From contig NZ_CP007595.1 in assembly GCF_000785535.1 (NCBI RefSeq), forward strand, positions 558,001-622,000: a DNA stretch of 64,000 nucleotides, given 5' to 3'. The stretch comes from Arthrobacter sp. PAMC 25486 (GTDB lineage: Bacteria; Actinomycetota; Actinomycetes; Actinomycetales; Micrococcaceae). Of this stretch, positions 33,429 to 42,136 are shown one piece after another. The notes below the pieces were generated by a model that ran no database searches, had not been told where the DNA came from, and was given only the letters and a program-made list of their open reading frames with translations. The position numbers and the translations under genes were made by a program. Within the stretch, counting starts at the first letter, position 1, and each line of letters starts with the position of its first letter.

Positions 33429-33863
33429 ATGAAACGTGTATCATTTCCGCTCTTTGTGGCGGCGGGCCTTGCTGCACTTCTACTGAGCGGCTGTTCGGGC
33501 GAGTCGGGGCTCAAGGCTCTGGACGCTGCAGCTACACCCGAGGACACACTGCCTGCATTCGTCACCTTGCAGGACCAAGTGGACAGGGACAGTTCGCGCC
33601 TGCTCGCCACCAGAGACGGGGTGCGGTACTTCGCACTGCAGAGCGACGATGCCAGAACCACCTGCTTGGCCGTTGTTCCGTCAGGTGAGGGTTCCGACTG
33701 GCAGGTTGGTTGCAGCGACGCGAGACGAAGCGGTGAAATTGTTAATATGTCGTCATCAAAAGAACAGTTGTCAACGATTTTTTTAGGGGACGACTCTGAC
33801 TCCGGGAAACTTGAACCGGGATGGACGAAGATCGCAGACAACATTCTCGTCTTTGACCACTAG
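33429..33863 (+). CDS. Small lipoprotein, paralogue 2 of 3
   Basis: 144 residues, closest relative of the gene at 19610: lipobox LLSGC, FVTLQDQVDRDSSRLLATRD, TTCLAVVPSG and WQVGCSDARRSGEIVNMSSS, then EPGWTKIADNILV. The promoter and ribosome site (TAGCGT, GGGGGAGAAAA) are the same as in paralogue 1. It sits alone between hairpin copies 10 and 11, as paralogue 1 sits between copies 2 and 3, so gene plus flanks seem to be duplicated together. Function unknown. Confidence 0.8.
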   Translation: MKRVSFPLFVAAGLAALLLSGCSGESGLKALDAAATPEDTLPAFVTLQDQVDRDSSRLLATRDGVRYFALQSDDARTTCLAVVPSGEGSDWQVGCSDARRSGEIVNMSSSKEQLSTIFLGDDSDSGKLEPGWTKIADNILVFDH

Positions 33864-33914
33864 AAGCTCACTACTTGCGATGCCATTTCACCCGTGATTG
33901 GTCGAGACGCGCCC

Positions 33915-33942
33915 GTTCCGTAGGGGAACGCTCTGCGGGACG
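33915..33942 (+). repeat. Recurrent hairpin element, copy 11
   Basis: GTTCCGTAGGGGAAC with CTCTGCGGGACG following; CCGTA can also pair with TGCGG. It lies 52 bp after the lipoprotein 2 stop. Confidence 0.75.
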
Positions 33943-34114
33943 GTGTTCGCGGACGTTTCATGCCGTGCTCGCCCAGGAGCGTGATTCTCGAAGTGAGATG
34001 TCATAGCGGGACCGGCACCAGAATGGACTGCTTCCATACGCACCAAGAACAGGATGAGGCTGATCAGGGTAGCTCCGGCCGTCGGCAATTGCAGGGGACT
34101 GCTAGGTTGGTGCC

Positions 34115-34290
34115 ATGAAGGCAGAAACCGTCACAGTTGGCATCCCTGTTCGCGATCTCGAGCGTTCGATCGCTTGGTACCAATCAGCGTTCGAATTGGG
34201 TGAGCCTGATCAGGTTCCCATGGAGGGCCTCGCAGAATTCAATCTCGGTGCATTTTGGCTGCAGCTCGCTTTAGTTGGGTCAGCCACGGC
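34115..34290 (+). pseudogene. VOC-family gene, 5' exon (interrupted by intron)
   Basis: ATG 34115 follows a TAGGTT box by 6 nt and encodes VTVGIPVRDLERSIAWYQSA and FELGEPDQVPMEGLAEFNLG, a complete first VOC unit. It runs into the 3' end of a group II intron on the opposite strand at about 34291. The missing second half is at about 38180-38364. Confidence 0.8.
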
Positions 34291-36458
34291 GCGCCCGTTT
34301 GCCCATTACTGGGCCGGGTTTCGCCGTGGCTGCCCGCCGAACCGGACGTGCGACTCTCACCGCATCCGGCTCTCCATGCATCATTACCCGGCGGTGATAC
34401 GGATGTTCAAGGGCTGTTGATTCCACGGGTTCGGGATGTTCTTGCCGCGGTAACGGTAGCGCGTTACTGGGACTGTTGAGGCCCCGGTGAAACGAGTTGT
34501 TGCCGTGGCAAATTGCCATCCATTGATGCAGAATCTACGTTTCATGTCCCGTATCTTCATGCGTCCGTGTTTCTTCTTCAACCATCTCCAAACACGTTGC
34601 CACGCGTAGTTGTCAATGTTTCCAAAGACACTCTTCGAGACGCCATGCCGGAAGTAGTTGGCCCACCCGCCCAGGATCCGATTAAGCCGCTTGAGCAGCT
34701 CAGAAAAGTCCTGATGCAGGGTCGATCTGTAACAGGCTTGTGCGATCTTTGACCGCACGGACTTGATCGATTTCTGCGACGGCACCGTATACACGTAGGA
34801 CTTGTTCGTCCCGCGCTTGCGGCGCCGCTGAATCGTGAATCCGAGAAAATCGAATCCCTCATCGATCGTGACTACCCCGGTCTTCTCTTCCGAGAACTCC
34901 AGCCCCAGCGGGGCTAGAACCTCCCTGATCTCCTCCTTCAGCGTTTCCGCATGGCCGCTCGTCCCTCTGATAACGCATACGAAATCGTCAGCGTATCGGA
35001 TGAGCTTCCATGTGGCACCGCCCTTGGCGATCAGCTTTTGCCGCTGGTAGTTAGTGCCCATACGCTCCGACCATGCCTTAGCGGCATACTCATCAAGCAC
35101 GTTCAACGCAATATTAGCCAGCAACGGGGAGAGAATCCCGCCCTGGGGAGTGCCGGTTTTCGAGCCGATCAGCTGACCGTCCCGAGTCATGATCCCGGCC
35201 TTGAGGAATGCCTTGATCAGTGCCAGCACTCGCTTGTCACTCACCCGACGGCGCACTTGGCCCATCAACGCGGTGTGATCGATACGATCAAAACACGCCT
35301 TGATATCGGCTTCAAGCACCGTCTCATACCCCGCAATAGCGAAGTGGTGAATGTCTGCGATAGCGTCCTGTGCCCGCCGATTCGGCCGGAACCCATACGA
35401 AAACGGCGCAAAGTCCGCCTCGAAGATCGGTTCCAGCACTAGTTTCAGCGACGCCTGCACCACCCTGTCAGCCAGTGTGGGAATACCCAGTTGCCTGATC
35501 TTCCCACTACCACTGCCTTTAGGGATTTCTACCCGTCGCACTGGTTGCGGCCGGAAAGTGCCCGACCTCAACAAACCACGGATGTGATCAATGAACTCCT
35601 GCGCCCCGACCCAGAAATTGATGGTTTCTTTCGTTACCTGATCAATCCCGGGCGTCTGCGCACCCCGGTTACCGGCCACGCGTTCCCACGCAACCAGAAG
35701 GAAATCGGGGTCACAGACAAGGTTAAACAGATCATCAAACTTCTTGCCGGGATCACTCCCGGCCCACCGATGTAGCTTTACCTGCATCCGTTGTACTAAC
35801 ACCGACGCCGCATCACTGCGGGCACGCATGTCATCACCGGTATTCACCAATGAACCTCCAACCTTCTACACGATTCCACTACCTGACACACTGCCGCCCT
35901 TCGCCATGTGACCGGCTTTCCCGGCCTCGGACTACTACGGCGACTCCGCCCCAGAAACGCCCTTCAACAGGCAAAGTGTCTATCCGCACCACCCACAAAC
36001 AGCAGTACGGAACGAAACGTTTCTGGTTCCCACGTTCACTTGCATTCGATCAGCGAGTTAGGCACCCGGCTTTACCCCTGCGGCATCATCACGGCTACGC
36101 CGTAGACCTTCACCGTGATCTCCTGGCCCCAACGAGGCAAACCAGACCAAGAGTTCCCCAACCGACCTGAACAATCAGTCGGTGGGTGCGCACCGCAACC
36201 CTGCCCAAATTTCCTTGGTTAGAGCAGGTGAAAGTTGAAGAGGTGTAACAACGCCGGTTCCTTTCGTATACCTTCTCGCCTCGCTCACCAGACACGGTCC
36301 GTCAAGGAATCCCGGACCGTTCCGACTTTGTCACGGCTGCTCCCACCTCACCCATCAATCCATGGGCTCAGCTGCCGTCAGCTTCAACCAGCACCTACGA
36401 GTGCCGGAAGACCGAGGTCTTACACCTCCATTCGAACTACAAGCGCCTCGTGGCGCAC
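34291..36458 (-). mobile_element. Group II intron with maturase ORF
   Basis: On the minus strand it begins with GTGCGCC (36458 downward), the group II 5' consensus. It carries about 600 nt of ribozyme domains before the maturase ORF, and ends with domain V around 34340-34378 (GAGCCGGATGCGG ... CACGTCCGGTTC) and domain VI. It is inserted antisense to the VOC gene, so it cannot be spliced from VOC mRNA and inactivates it. The exact 3' end (about 34291) is inferred by comparison with the remnant at 47255. Confidence 0.85.
34384..35850 (-). CDS. ltrA: Group II intron reverse transcriptase/maturase
   Basis: 488 residues. Reverse transcriptase motifs are complete: RRVEIPKGSGSGKIRQLGIP (RT1-2), FSYGFRPNRRAQDAIADIHH, EADIKACFDRIDHTALM (RT3), GTPQGGILSPLLANIALNVL (RT4), the catalytic YADD in LIRYADDFVCVIRG and FDFLGFTIQRRRKRG (RT7). 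The maturase (X) domain follows (RLNRILGGWANYFRHG). It ends without an H-N-H endonuclease domain, as in bacterial class C or related introns, which insert by a different route. No frame defects, so the intron may be active. Confidence 0.95.
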   Translation of the reverse strand: MVNTGDDMRARSDAASVLVQRMQVKLHRWAGSDPGKKFDDLFNLVCDPDFLLVAWERVAGNRGAQTPGIDQVTKETINFWVGAQEFIDHIRGLLRSGTFRPQPVRRVEIPKGSGSGKIRQLGIPTLADRVVQASLKLVLEPIFEADFAPFSYGFRPNRRAQDAIADIHHFAIAGYETVLEADIKACFDRIDHTALMGQVRRRVSDKRVLALIKAFLKAGIMTRDGQLIGSKTGTPQGGILSPLLANIALNVLDEYAAKAWSERMGTNYQRQKLIAKGGATWKLIRYADDFVCVIRGTSGHAETLKEEIREVLAPLGLEFSEEKTGVVTIDEGFDFLGFTIQRRRKRGTNKSYVYTVPSQKSIKSVRSKIAQACYRSTLHQDFSELLKRLNRILGGWANYFRHGVSKSVFGNIDNYAWQRVWRWLKKKHGRMKIRDMKRRFCINGWQFATATTRFTGASTVPVTRYRYRGKNIPNPWNQQPLNIRITAG

Positions 36459-36496
36459 GCCTCGAACTTTCATGACACGAGGTTTCTGGTGGATCA

Positions 36497-38180
36497 GGGC
36501 TGACCGTCTGCCTGAATGGTCTTAGTTTGGCATTTGGGTGTGACATTCTGGCCGCTGTCCTGTGGGGCGGTTGTCGGTGACGGTTCCACACCGGTCACGG
36601 TGGTGCTGGTTCTGGCCCTCCTGGGGTGAGTTCGGATGGTCGGCTTGCTGCCGTTTATGGCGGGCTGAGCGCGGCGATCCTTTTCACTGCCTTGAGCAGC
36701 AATTGCACCTCTGGTGCTTTGGAGGCCAGGTGCAGGGTTGTTTGGCGGGCGTGTTTGGCGAGTTTCCCGCCGATTTCAAAAAGCCTGGCCCGGAGCTTTT
36801 TCGGTTCCCACCGGCGGGCTTTGGAGTCCTTGAAGCCGATCATTTGGGTCCAGGCCATGAGCTCGGTGGCCATCATGACCACATGGCACCAGAGTTCGTT
36901 GGCGGTGAAGGATTTGAAGGGCAGGTTCGCGAAGCCGGTGTCTTTGGCGTTGCGGATCCTGTCTTCACAGCGGGCGCGGAGCCGGTGGCTGACGTCAAGG
37001 TCAGCGAGTTGGCCATGTTCCTGGTTCGTCGCGATGGCCGTGTACCGGTGCCCGTCGATGTCGGTGATCCTCAACTGGGCGCCCACGTGCGGGATTTCCT
37101 TACGGACGATGATCCGCATCCCTGCCGGCCACGAGGACAGATCGAGCATGCCGGTGATGTCGGCAACCCAGGCGCCGTCTCGTTCGGTGCCGTCGCTGTC
37201 GTAGGCCCGGGACCAGCCCTTCTTTGGGATTAACGGCAGCACCGTGGCGACGGCCTCGCTGATCGTGAACCCGACGGAGTAGGAGAAGTTTCGGCGCTTG
37301 TCGGTAAGCCAGTCTAGGAACCCATGAGTGCCACCGGCGGAATCGGTGCGGAGCATAATCTTCCGCCCGGACCGCCACCCAGCAGGTAGTTGTTTGATGG
37401 AGTCCTTGACGACTTGGATGTGGTCGGCGACCGTGTTCGAGCCGGCGTTGCCGGGCCGCAACAAGGTCACCAAGGGCTCGCCGGTACCTGCGGCGCCGTG
37501 GTCAACGTAGGAACACAACGGGTGGAAGCCGAAACCCTTCTTCCAGGTTGGCCGGGCGTCATCCTTTTCTGAATGGGAATTCACCAGGGAAGCATCGAGG
37601 TCGATGACCAGGGGCTTCTTCCTGCTGGCGCCTTGCAGGGGCGAGTCTTCCCCGGCCTGTTCCCACACATGCGCCCTGGATGCGGCACGGGCCTTATTGA
37701 TCGCCATCAACACTTTCGCCGGCTGTGCGGTGGCCAGGACCTTGAACAAGCGGCTGATCGTGGGATCCGAGGCGATCAGGCCATAGACCTCGGGCTCGTT
37801 GCGGAGCCGGTCAATGTCGGAGACGAAGTCACCGCCCGTTGCCAACGACAACGCCAGATCCGTGAGGATCTTCCCGGGATTGTGTGTGGCGAACGGCTTG
37901 CGCCACGGCTCCAGAACCTCGGCCAACCCAGCGGTCAGGCCAGAAGCCTTCATCATCTCCGTCAGGACGATGCCGCCGCCCTGGGACACGACCCCGTCGC
38001 CGGTGGCGTCAACTCGAACAGAGGGGTAAAAACCGGTAATGTTGTTCACCTGCAAGGTGCTCCTGAACATGTGCGGAAAATTTGGTGTGGTAACTACATT
38101 TTCCCATGTCAGAGGCACCTTTCAGGCTTTAATGACGCCGCAAAGTCATACCGCCATGAAATCTCGAGGCTAGTCCCTGA
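36497..38180 (-). mobile_element. IS1380-family insertion sequence
   Basis: About 1.7 kb around the transposase gene at 36655-38118. Candidate terminal repeats are TCAGGGCTGACC at about 36498 and, inverted, GCTAGTCCCTGA at about 38168-38179. The VOC gene's second half begins immediately to the right, so the element is inserted in the same interrupted gene. Ends are approximate. Confidence 0.65.
36655..38118 (-). CDS. IS1380-family transposase
   Basis: 487 residues, full length for the family. DDE catalytic core: VIDLDASLVNSHSEKDDARP (first Asp), RKIMLRTDSAGGTHGFLDWL (second Asp) and the helical region FTANELWCHVVMMATELMAW (Glu). DVSHRLRARCEDRIRNAKDT and the C-terminal KLAKHARQTTLHLAS are typical IS1380 sequences. 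Start at GTG 38118 or ATG 38070. Intact, so possibly active. Confidence 0.9.
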   Translation of the reverse strand: MPLTWENVVTTPNFPHMFRSTLQVNNITGFYPSVRVDATGDGVVSQGGGIVLTEMMKASGLTAGLAEVLEPWRKPFATHNPGKILTDLALSLATGGDFVSDIDRLRNEPEVYGLIASDPTISRLFKVLATAQPAKVLMAINKARAASRAHVWEQAGEDSPLQGASRKKPLVIDLDASLVNSHSEKDDARPTWKKGFGFHPLCSYVDHGAAGTGEPLVTLLRPGNAGSNTVADHIQVVKDSIKQLPAGWRSGRKIMLRTDSAGGTHGFLDWLTDKRRNFSYSVGFTISEAVATVLPLIPKKGWSRAYDSDGTERDGAWVADITGMLDLSSWPAGMRIIVRKEIPHVGAQLRITDIDGHRYTAIATNQEHGQLADLDVSHRLRARCEDRIRNAKDTGFANLPFKSFTANELWCHVVMMATELMAWTQMIGFKDSKARRWEPKKLRARLFEIGGKLAKHARQTTLHLASKAPEVQLLLKAVKRIAALSPP

Positions 38181-38364
38181 ACTCGCAGGCCATGATGGTA
38201 TCTCCGTGAACATCAGCATCAAGAACGCCGCCGCCGAGCAGCAGGGGTTCGCGGAGAAGGGGCTTGTTGTCAGTGAACTACAACGGTTCGAGGGGGTCGT
38301 GGAGTTCTTTGAACTTACCGATCCAGACGGTAACAAGATCGGGTTTGTCACCGAATTAGGCTGA
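38181..38364 (+). pseudogene. VOC-family gene, 3' exon
   Basis: The frame gives GISVNISIKNAAAEQQGFAE and VVEFFELTDPDGNKIGFVTE before TGA 38362-38364, the second half of the VOC gene begun at 34115 (D-P-D-G-N-x-I metal-side strand). Hairpin copy 12 starts 11 bp after the stop. Confidence 0.8.
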
Positions 38365-38375
38365 TGCACTGACCC

Positions 38376-38401
38376 CCCGTAAGCGGAACCTCCTGCGGGA
38401 C
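38376..38401 (+). repeat. Recurrent hairpin element, copy 12
   Basis: CCCGTA pairs with TGCGGG around AGCGGAACCTCC, directly after the VOC 3' end. Confidence 0.75.
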
Positions 38402-38463
38402 GTGCGCTCTTCCGCGCATCGGGAGGCGCACCCGTGGTGCTGGCCCGCCGCGAAGACTACCCT

Positions 38464-38970
38464 ATGGGCATGGGACGTTCGACGGAGTTTGGCAACTACA
38501 CCGACAGGGCTGTGCGGGTGGTGGTCCTGGCACAGGAAGAGGCAAGGGGGATGATGCATGACGCGTACATCGGTCCCGAGCATTTGCTGTTGGGGCTTTT
38601 GCACGCTGAACCGGACGCGGTGCAGACGGCACTGGGCGTCTGGCCCGATGACGTGCGTGAGGCGATAATGCGTTTCGCCTCCCCTGGTCCGCTGGACACC
38701 TCAGCATCATTCCCGTTCACCCCCGAGGCTTTGGATGCCCTCAAGGCCGCGCAGCGCGCCTCGCGGGAGTTTCATTCGGATCACGTCGGGATCAAGCACC
38801 TGTTGTTCGGGGTGCTGAGTGTCCATGGCGACCGCCTGGATCGGGCACTGGAGCATGCGGGTGTGGACCGGGACAGTGCGCATGCACGGGTAATGGCGGC
38901 GCTTGCGCAGGGGCGGTCGACTGGCCGGGGCGGGGCAACAGGCAGCGATCGCCCGCCCACGTCCGGCTGA
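38464..38970 (+). CDS. Clp N-terminal-domain protein (ClpC/ClpS adaptor-like)
   Basis: 168 residues with two Clp-N repeats but no ATPase: EFGNYTDRAVRVVVLAQEEA, then MMHDAYIGPEHLLLGLLHAE (about 38-57), and ALDALKAAQRASREFHSDHV followed by GIKHLLFGVLSVHGDRLDRA (about 105-124). ATG 38464 fits the first helix better than the open frame start at 38434. In actinobacteria such double Clp-N proteins are common and unstudied; a role as ClpC adaptor or protein sensor is inferred. Compare the related regulator at 58299. Sits alone between hairpin copies 12 and 13. Confidence 0.8.
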   Translation: MGMGRSTEFGNYTDRAVRVVVLAQEEARGMMHDAYIGPEHLLLGLLHAEPDAVQTALGVWPDDVREAIMRFASPGPLDTSASFPFTPEALDALKAAQRASREFHSDHVGIKHLLFGVLSVHGDRLDRALEHAGVDRDSAHARVMAALAQGRSTGRGGATGSDRPPTSG

Positions 38971-38998
38971 CGTGTTGTTGAATCAGGAAGCAGGGCTA

Positions 38999-39028
38999 GT
39001 CCGTCGCTAGGGGAACCGCTTGCGGGAC
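38999..39028 (+). repeat. Recurrent hairpin element, copy 13
   Basis: GTCCG pairs with CGGGAC around a loop with CTAGGGGAACCGCTTG. It lies 28 bp after the Clp-N stop and 90 bp before lipoprotein 3. Confidence 0.7.
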
Positions 39029-39119
39029 ATCTTGTCTGGCTTCGTAGTTTTTGTTTGCTCGTGCCGTTCGAGGTGACCGATGCTGTAGCCTCGAGTGAGA
39101 TTGCTATTTGGGGAGAAAA

Positions 39120-39551
39120 ATGAAACGCATGTCACTTTCGATCGTTGCCGCGGCAGGCATTGCCATTCTTCTGCTGAGCGGCTGTTCCGGGCAGACCTCA
39201 ATCAAGGCACTCGACCGTGATGCCACGGCCGACGATGCTTTGCCGGCATTCGTTACGGCCCCGAATCCAGCCAATACTGAAACCGCGCGGCTACTGGCAA
39301 CCCGTGACGGAGTCCGGTATTTCGTTTCGGAAAGCGATGATTCTCTGACGGCTTGCCTTGCAATAGTCCCGCCGGGCGACTCCCCCAGTTGGCATATGGG
39401 ATGCGGCTCGAATAACGGCTCTGACACGATTGTCGAGTTATATGGAGAGGGCGGGGCAGTGGCAACACTACTGGCGGATGATGCGGACACTGGAAAAATC
39501 GAAGCGGGCTGGACCAAGATCGCAAACAACATTCTCATCTCTGATCACTGA
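39120..39551 (+). CDS. Small lipoprotein, paralogue 3 of 3
   Basis: 143 residues, more divergent than the other two copies: lipobox LLSGC, SIKALDRDATADDALPAFVT, then RLLATRDGVRYFVSESDDSL, Cys in TACLAIVPPG and WHMGCGS and the closing AGWTKIANNILISDH. Ribosome site GGGGAGAAAA and a TAGCCT box as in the other two copies. The pattern element - promoter - lipoprotein - element is repeated (copy 13 upstream; a weak copy at about 39607-39632 downstream). Function unknown. Confidence 0.78.
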   Translation: MKRMSLSIVAAAGIAILLLSGCSGQTSIKALDRDATADDALPAFVTAPNPANTETARLLATRDGVRYFVSESDDSLTACLAIVPPGDSPSWHMGCGSNNGSDTIVELYGEGGAVATLLADDADTGKIEAGWTKIANNILISDH

Positions 39552-39843
39552 GGGCTCACATACTACGATTTCAATACTCACAGGAGTAGAACAGCGGCTC
39601 TCGTGTGCACAAGGGAAGGTCTACCGGACGCCTAACTTGAGTCCGAGGATTGTCCGAATAGCGGTGACGACGCCCTGTCCTCTTCGACTTGGCACATGCT
39701 GATCTTTTCGTCTGACCAGACGCGAGGCCATATGGTCGGGATGGATGATTGACGCATAGCTGTTGAGCGCCTGGCGTTCAACCCTTACAATCCAGAGATT
39801 CCTGCATTAGACTGAAACTCTGGAAACTAAGGGAGGTTTGGTT

Positions 39844-40368
39844 ATGAGCACAGTGTTTCCTGAGGCGCCGCACGACGCCCTGGACCAGGCTGTCATAAAT
39901 ATGCACCGCAGCCGCGAAGCCTTGGGCTTGGCAGCAGAAGCCCTTGAGGTGCCGGTGTCGGCGCAGATGGCACGCGGCGTCCAGGCCACAGAGAATGCCT
40001 GGCGGGATATCGAGTCCGAATTCGGCATGCTTACTGGCGCCGAAGTGGCTGCATTGCTGGGGTCGAACGCCAAATCGCCGACTGGTTTCGCCACCGATCG
40101 CCGGAAGGCCGGCAAGCTGTTGGGCATCAAGCGCAAGAACGCTTTTCTTTACCCTGGCTTTCAATTCGTTCGCCGGGCCAATGAAGTGCGGCCAGTCATC
40201 GCGGCCCTGCTGGAGATCATCGCAAAATACCAGCGCAGTGCGGAGGACCTGACGCAGTGGCTTTGCACACGCACAGGTCAGTTGGATGATGATCGCCCGG
40301 TGGACCGTCTCGATGAACCAGCTGTTGTGCTTGAAGCGGCCAAGAACCACTATGGAGTTCAGTGGTAG
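39844..40368 (+). CDS. Xre/MbcA/ParS-type antitoxin (RES-Xre pair)
   Basis: 174 residues from ATG 39844 with AGGGAGG upstream. The N-terminal third is helical; the middle carries MLTGAEVAALLGSNAKSPTG and RRKAGKLLGIKRKNAFLYPG (Xre-like helix-turn-helix), and FQFVRRANEVRPVIAALLEI with DLTQWLCTRTGQLDD is the MbcA/ParS toxin-binding part. It overlaps the RES toxin gene by 7 bp. The antitoxin should neutralise the toxin and autoregulate the promoter. Confidence 0.82.
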   Translation: MSTVFPEAPHDALDQAVINMHRSREALGLAAEALEVPVSAQMARGVQATENAWRDIESEFGMLTGAEVAALLGSNAKSPTGFATDRRKAGKLLGIKRKNAFLYPGFQFVRRANEVRPVIAALLEIIAKYQRSAEDLTQWLCTRTGQLDDDRPVDRLDEPAVVLEAAKNHYGVQW

Positions 40369-40979
40369 TCGGGCCGCACGGTGAATTTGAGCCGCAGGTC
40401 TTCACTGTGCCCGCAGGCGAGCATATGTACAGGCTCTTTAGCAATGTATCTGGCCGCCGCGCGAACCAATTCAATCCGGGCATGGGTTCCCGCACCCGGT
40501 TTGCGTACTTCGGAAATCCGCCAGTGCCTGTGCTGTATGCAGCGGCCACTGACGAGGCTGCCATTTGCGAGACCCTCCTTCACGACGTCCCGATGGCTGG
40601 CGGCATGATCACCGCGGAAGCCTGCCGGGATAAGGTCATGGCCAGGATCCTTCCCACACGCGAGCTGCGCCTGGCGAAGTTCATGGGCACCGGCCTGCGG
40701 ACCCTCAAGATCGAAGCCAAGGACATTACTGCCACTACTGCCGCGCGTTACGGCGAGACCGTGCACTGGGCTGCGGCCGCCCACGCGGCCGGACTCGATG
40801 GTGCCGTGTGGATGAGCCACCGCTGCAACACCGACCGGGCTTATGTTCTGTTTGGGGACCGCGTGGACATGGCTGACCTGGTGGTGGATTCACAATGGGC
40901 CCGGGCATTTGCCTTGGAGCCCGACCTGGCCTGGCTGACTGACTTCTGCGTGCCGCTCCACGTCGAGGTTCGCTGGTAA
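40362..40979 (+). CDS. RES-domain toxin (NAD+-degrading)
   Basis: 205 residues. The RES fold is seen as EHMYRLFSNVSGRRANQFNP (Arg in Y-R-x-F), RFAYFGNPPVPVLYAAATDE, AAICETLLHDVP (conserved E) and the final YVLFGDRVD, WARAF segment. Family toxins deplete NAD+ by phosphorolysis or hydrolysis and stop growth unless bound by the Xre partner. GTG 40362 overlaps the antitoxin stop, indicating coupling. The pair occupies the interval between the weak hairpin near 39607 and copy 14. Confidence 0.85.
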   Translation: MVVGPHGEFEPQVFTVPAGEHMYRLFSNVSGRRANQFNPGMGSRTRFAYFGNPPVPVLYAAATDEAAICETLLHDVPMAGGMITAEACRDKVMARILPTRELRLAKFMGTGLRTLKIEAKDITATTAARYGETVHWAAAAHAAGLDGAVWMSHRCNTDRAYVLFGDRVDMADLVVDSQWARAFALEPDLAWLTDFCVPLHVEVRW

Positions 40980-41481
40980 GTGAGGTATCACAGGCCAGGA
41001 CATCGCTATGCCGGCCTTGGGGTCTGACCAGCAACGGAACAGTGGTTGGTGCTAAGCCAGGCCGATTGGTGCAAAACTTGACCCTAAGGAAGCAACCCCG
41101 AATACAAACAGTTCCACTGGGGAACGGGGTGAGACCGTCGTCAGAGCTACCTGATTATGGCAGCTTGATTTTGGACCAATGCACCGGCTTGTGGTTCGTT
41201 GCTGTTCTCCTCCCCGATCGAGTTGATGGCTGCGTGATGGAGTGTTCTTACGACTTGATGGTTAGCATTGAGGGCCCAGGGCTGTGATCTGTACTGTTCT
41301 TTTGGATAGGAAACCTGAAGTTATGGAACAGATTCTGGATACCGTGCATAGAGTCGTTAGTAAGGGGACGCAGGGCGTTATCGGTGTTCCCTTAGATTGA
41401 CAGATCCAGGAGGGTTCTATTCCTGGAGCAAAACTCCATCAATCAGGTCACAGTGATGGGGATAAAATGAGGGAGCTCCAC
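40980..41481. other. Spacer with hairpin copy 14
   Basis: No supported gene in about 500 bp. An open frame (41042-41287, +) gives SLILDQCTGLWFVAVLLPDR without a start; it may be a fragment. Copy 14 lies at 41111-41136. The stretch before 41482 has the promoter of the next exported protein. Confidence 0.5.
41111..41136 (+). repeat. Recurrent hairpin element, copy 14
   Basis: GTTCCACTGGGGAAC followed by GGGGTGAGACC; outer stem weak. Closest to copy 7. Confidence 0.6.
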
Positions 41482-42120
41482 ATGTCATTAAAGACAAGAT
41501 CATTTCGTGCCATCGCCAGCATCGCAGTCCTCGGTTTTCTCGGTTTCAGTATTGCGGGCGCTGCAGCACCACCACAGGAGGCCCCTAGCCCCGTCTTGGT
41601 TGAACAGACGAATTCATTGGCAGGTGAACTCCTTGTTGAGAACGGCACAGTCACACTTGACTACGCCAAGGCCGAAGCTCACATCTCCGATCCGGGCATC
41701 CTGACGGAATTCCTATCCGGCTTTGTCGGTGCCGGCGGTATCGTTACCAACGCACCCCAAGGTACTCTGCCTGCAACTCTCTCCACTGAGGAATCTTCAG
41801 CAGTCCAGGCACTCGCCTCCTGTGCCGGACGCACAAGGGCGTGGAAAGACGTTTGGGGAACTCATATTGAGATAAACAGTTGCTCCGGCGCCAACCTTGC
41901 AGTGCAAATGGGCTTGGGCGCGGCAGGCATTGGAGCAGTAACTGCAATTCTTGCTGTCATCCCGGGCATTGATCTGGCTACGACACCCATCGGCACAATT
42001 GCAGCCGCCGTCATGGGATTCGGGGCCGCTGCAGTTATCGCTTGCAACCAGCATGACGGCCAACCCACAGGACTCACCCTTCATATCACCGGTGTACCGT
42101 GGTGCGGATACCAGACGTAG
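41482..42120 (+). CDS. Exported Ala/Gly-rich hydrophobic protein, module 2
   Basis: 212 residues from ATG 41482 (GAGGGAG upstream). A Sec signal peptide (SFRAIASIAVLGFLGFS, IAGAAA) is followed by about 95 soluble residues, then SCAGRTRAWKDVWGTHIEIN with a following SC, and two hydrophobic G/A-rich segments (MGLGAAGIGAVTAILAVIPG, IGTIAAAVMGFGAAAVIAC) with a last Cys in the C-terminal VPWCGYQT. The C-x-G-R-T...W-G-x-x-I...S-C pattern and the Gly/Ala helices match the protein at 30753, although overall identity is low. Expected to leave the cell and possibly insert into membranes. Followed 16 bp later by a small membrane protein. Confidence 0.68.
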   Translation: MSLKTRSFRAIASIAVLGFLGFSIAGAAAPPQEAPSPVLVEQTNSLAGELLVENGTVTLDYAKAEAHISDPGILTEFLSGFVGAGGIVTNAPQGTLPATLSTEESSAVQALASCAGRTRAWKDVWGTHIEINSCSGANLAVQMGLGAAGIGAVTAILAVIPGIDLATTPIGTIAAAVMGFGAAAVIACNQHDGQPTGLTLHITGVPWCGYQT

Positions 42121-42136
42121 ACAAGGAGAATGAATC

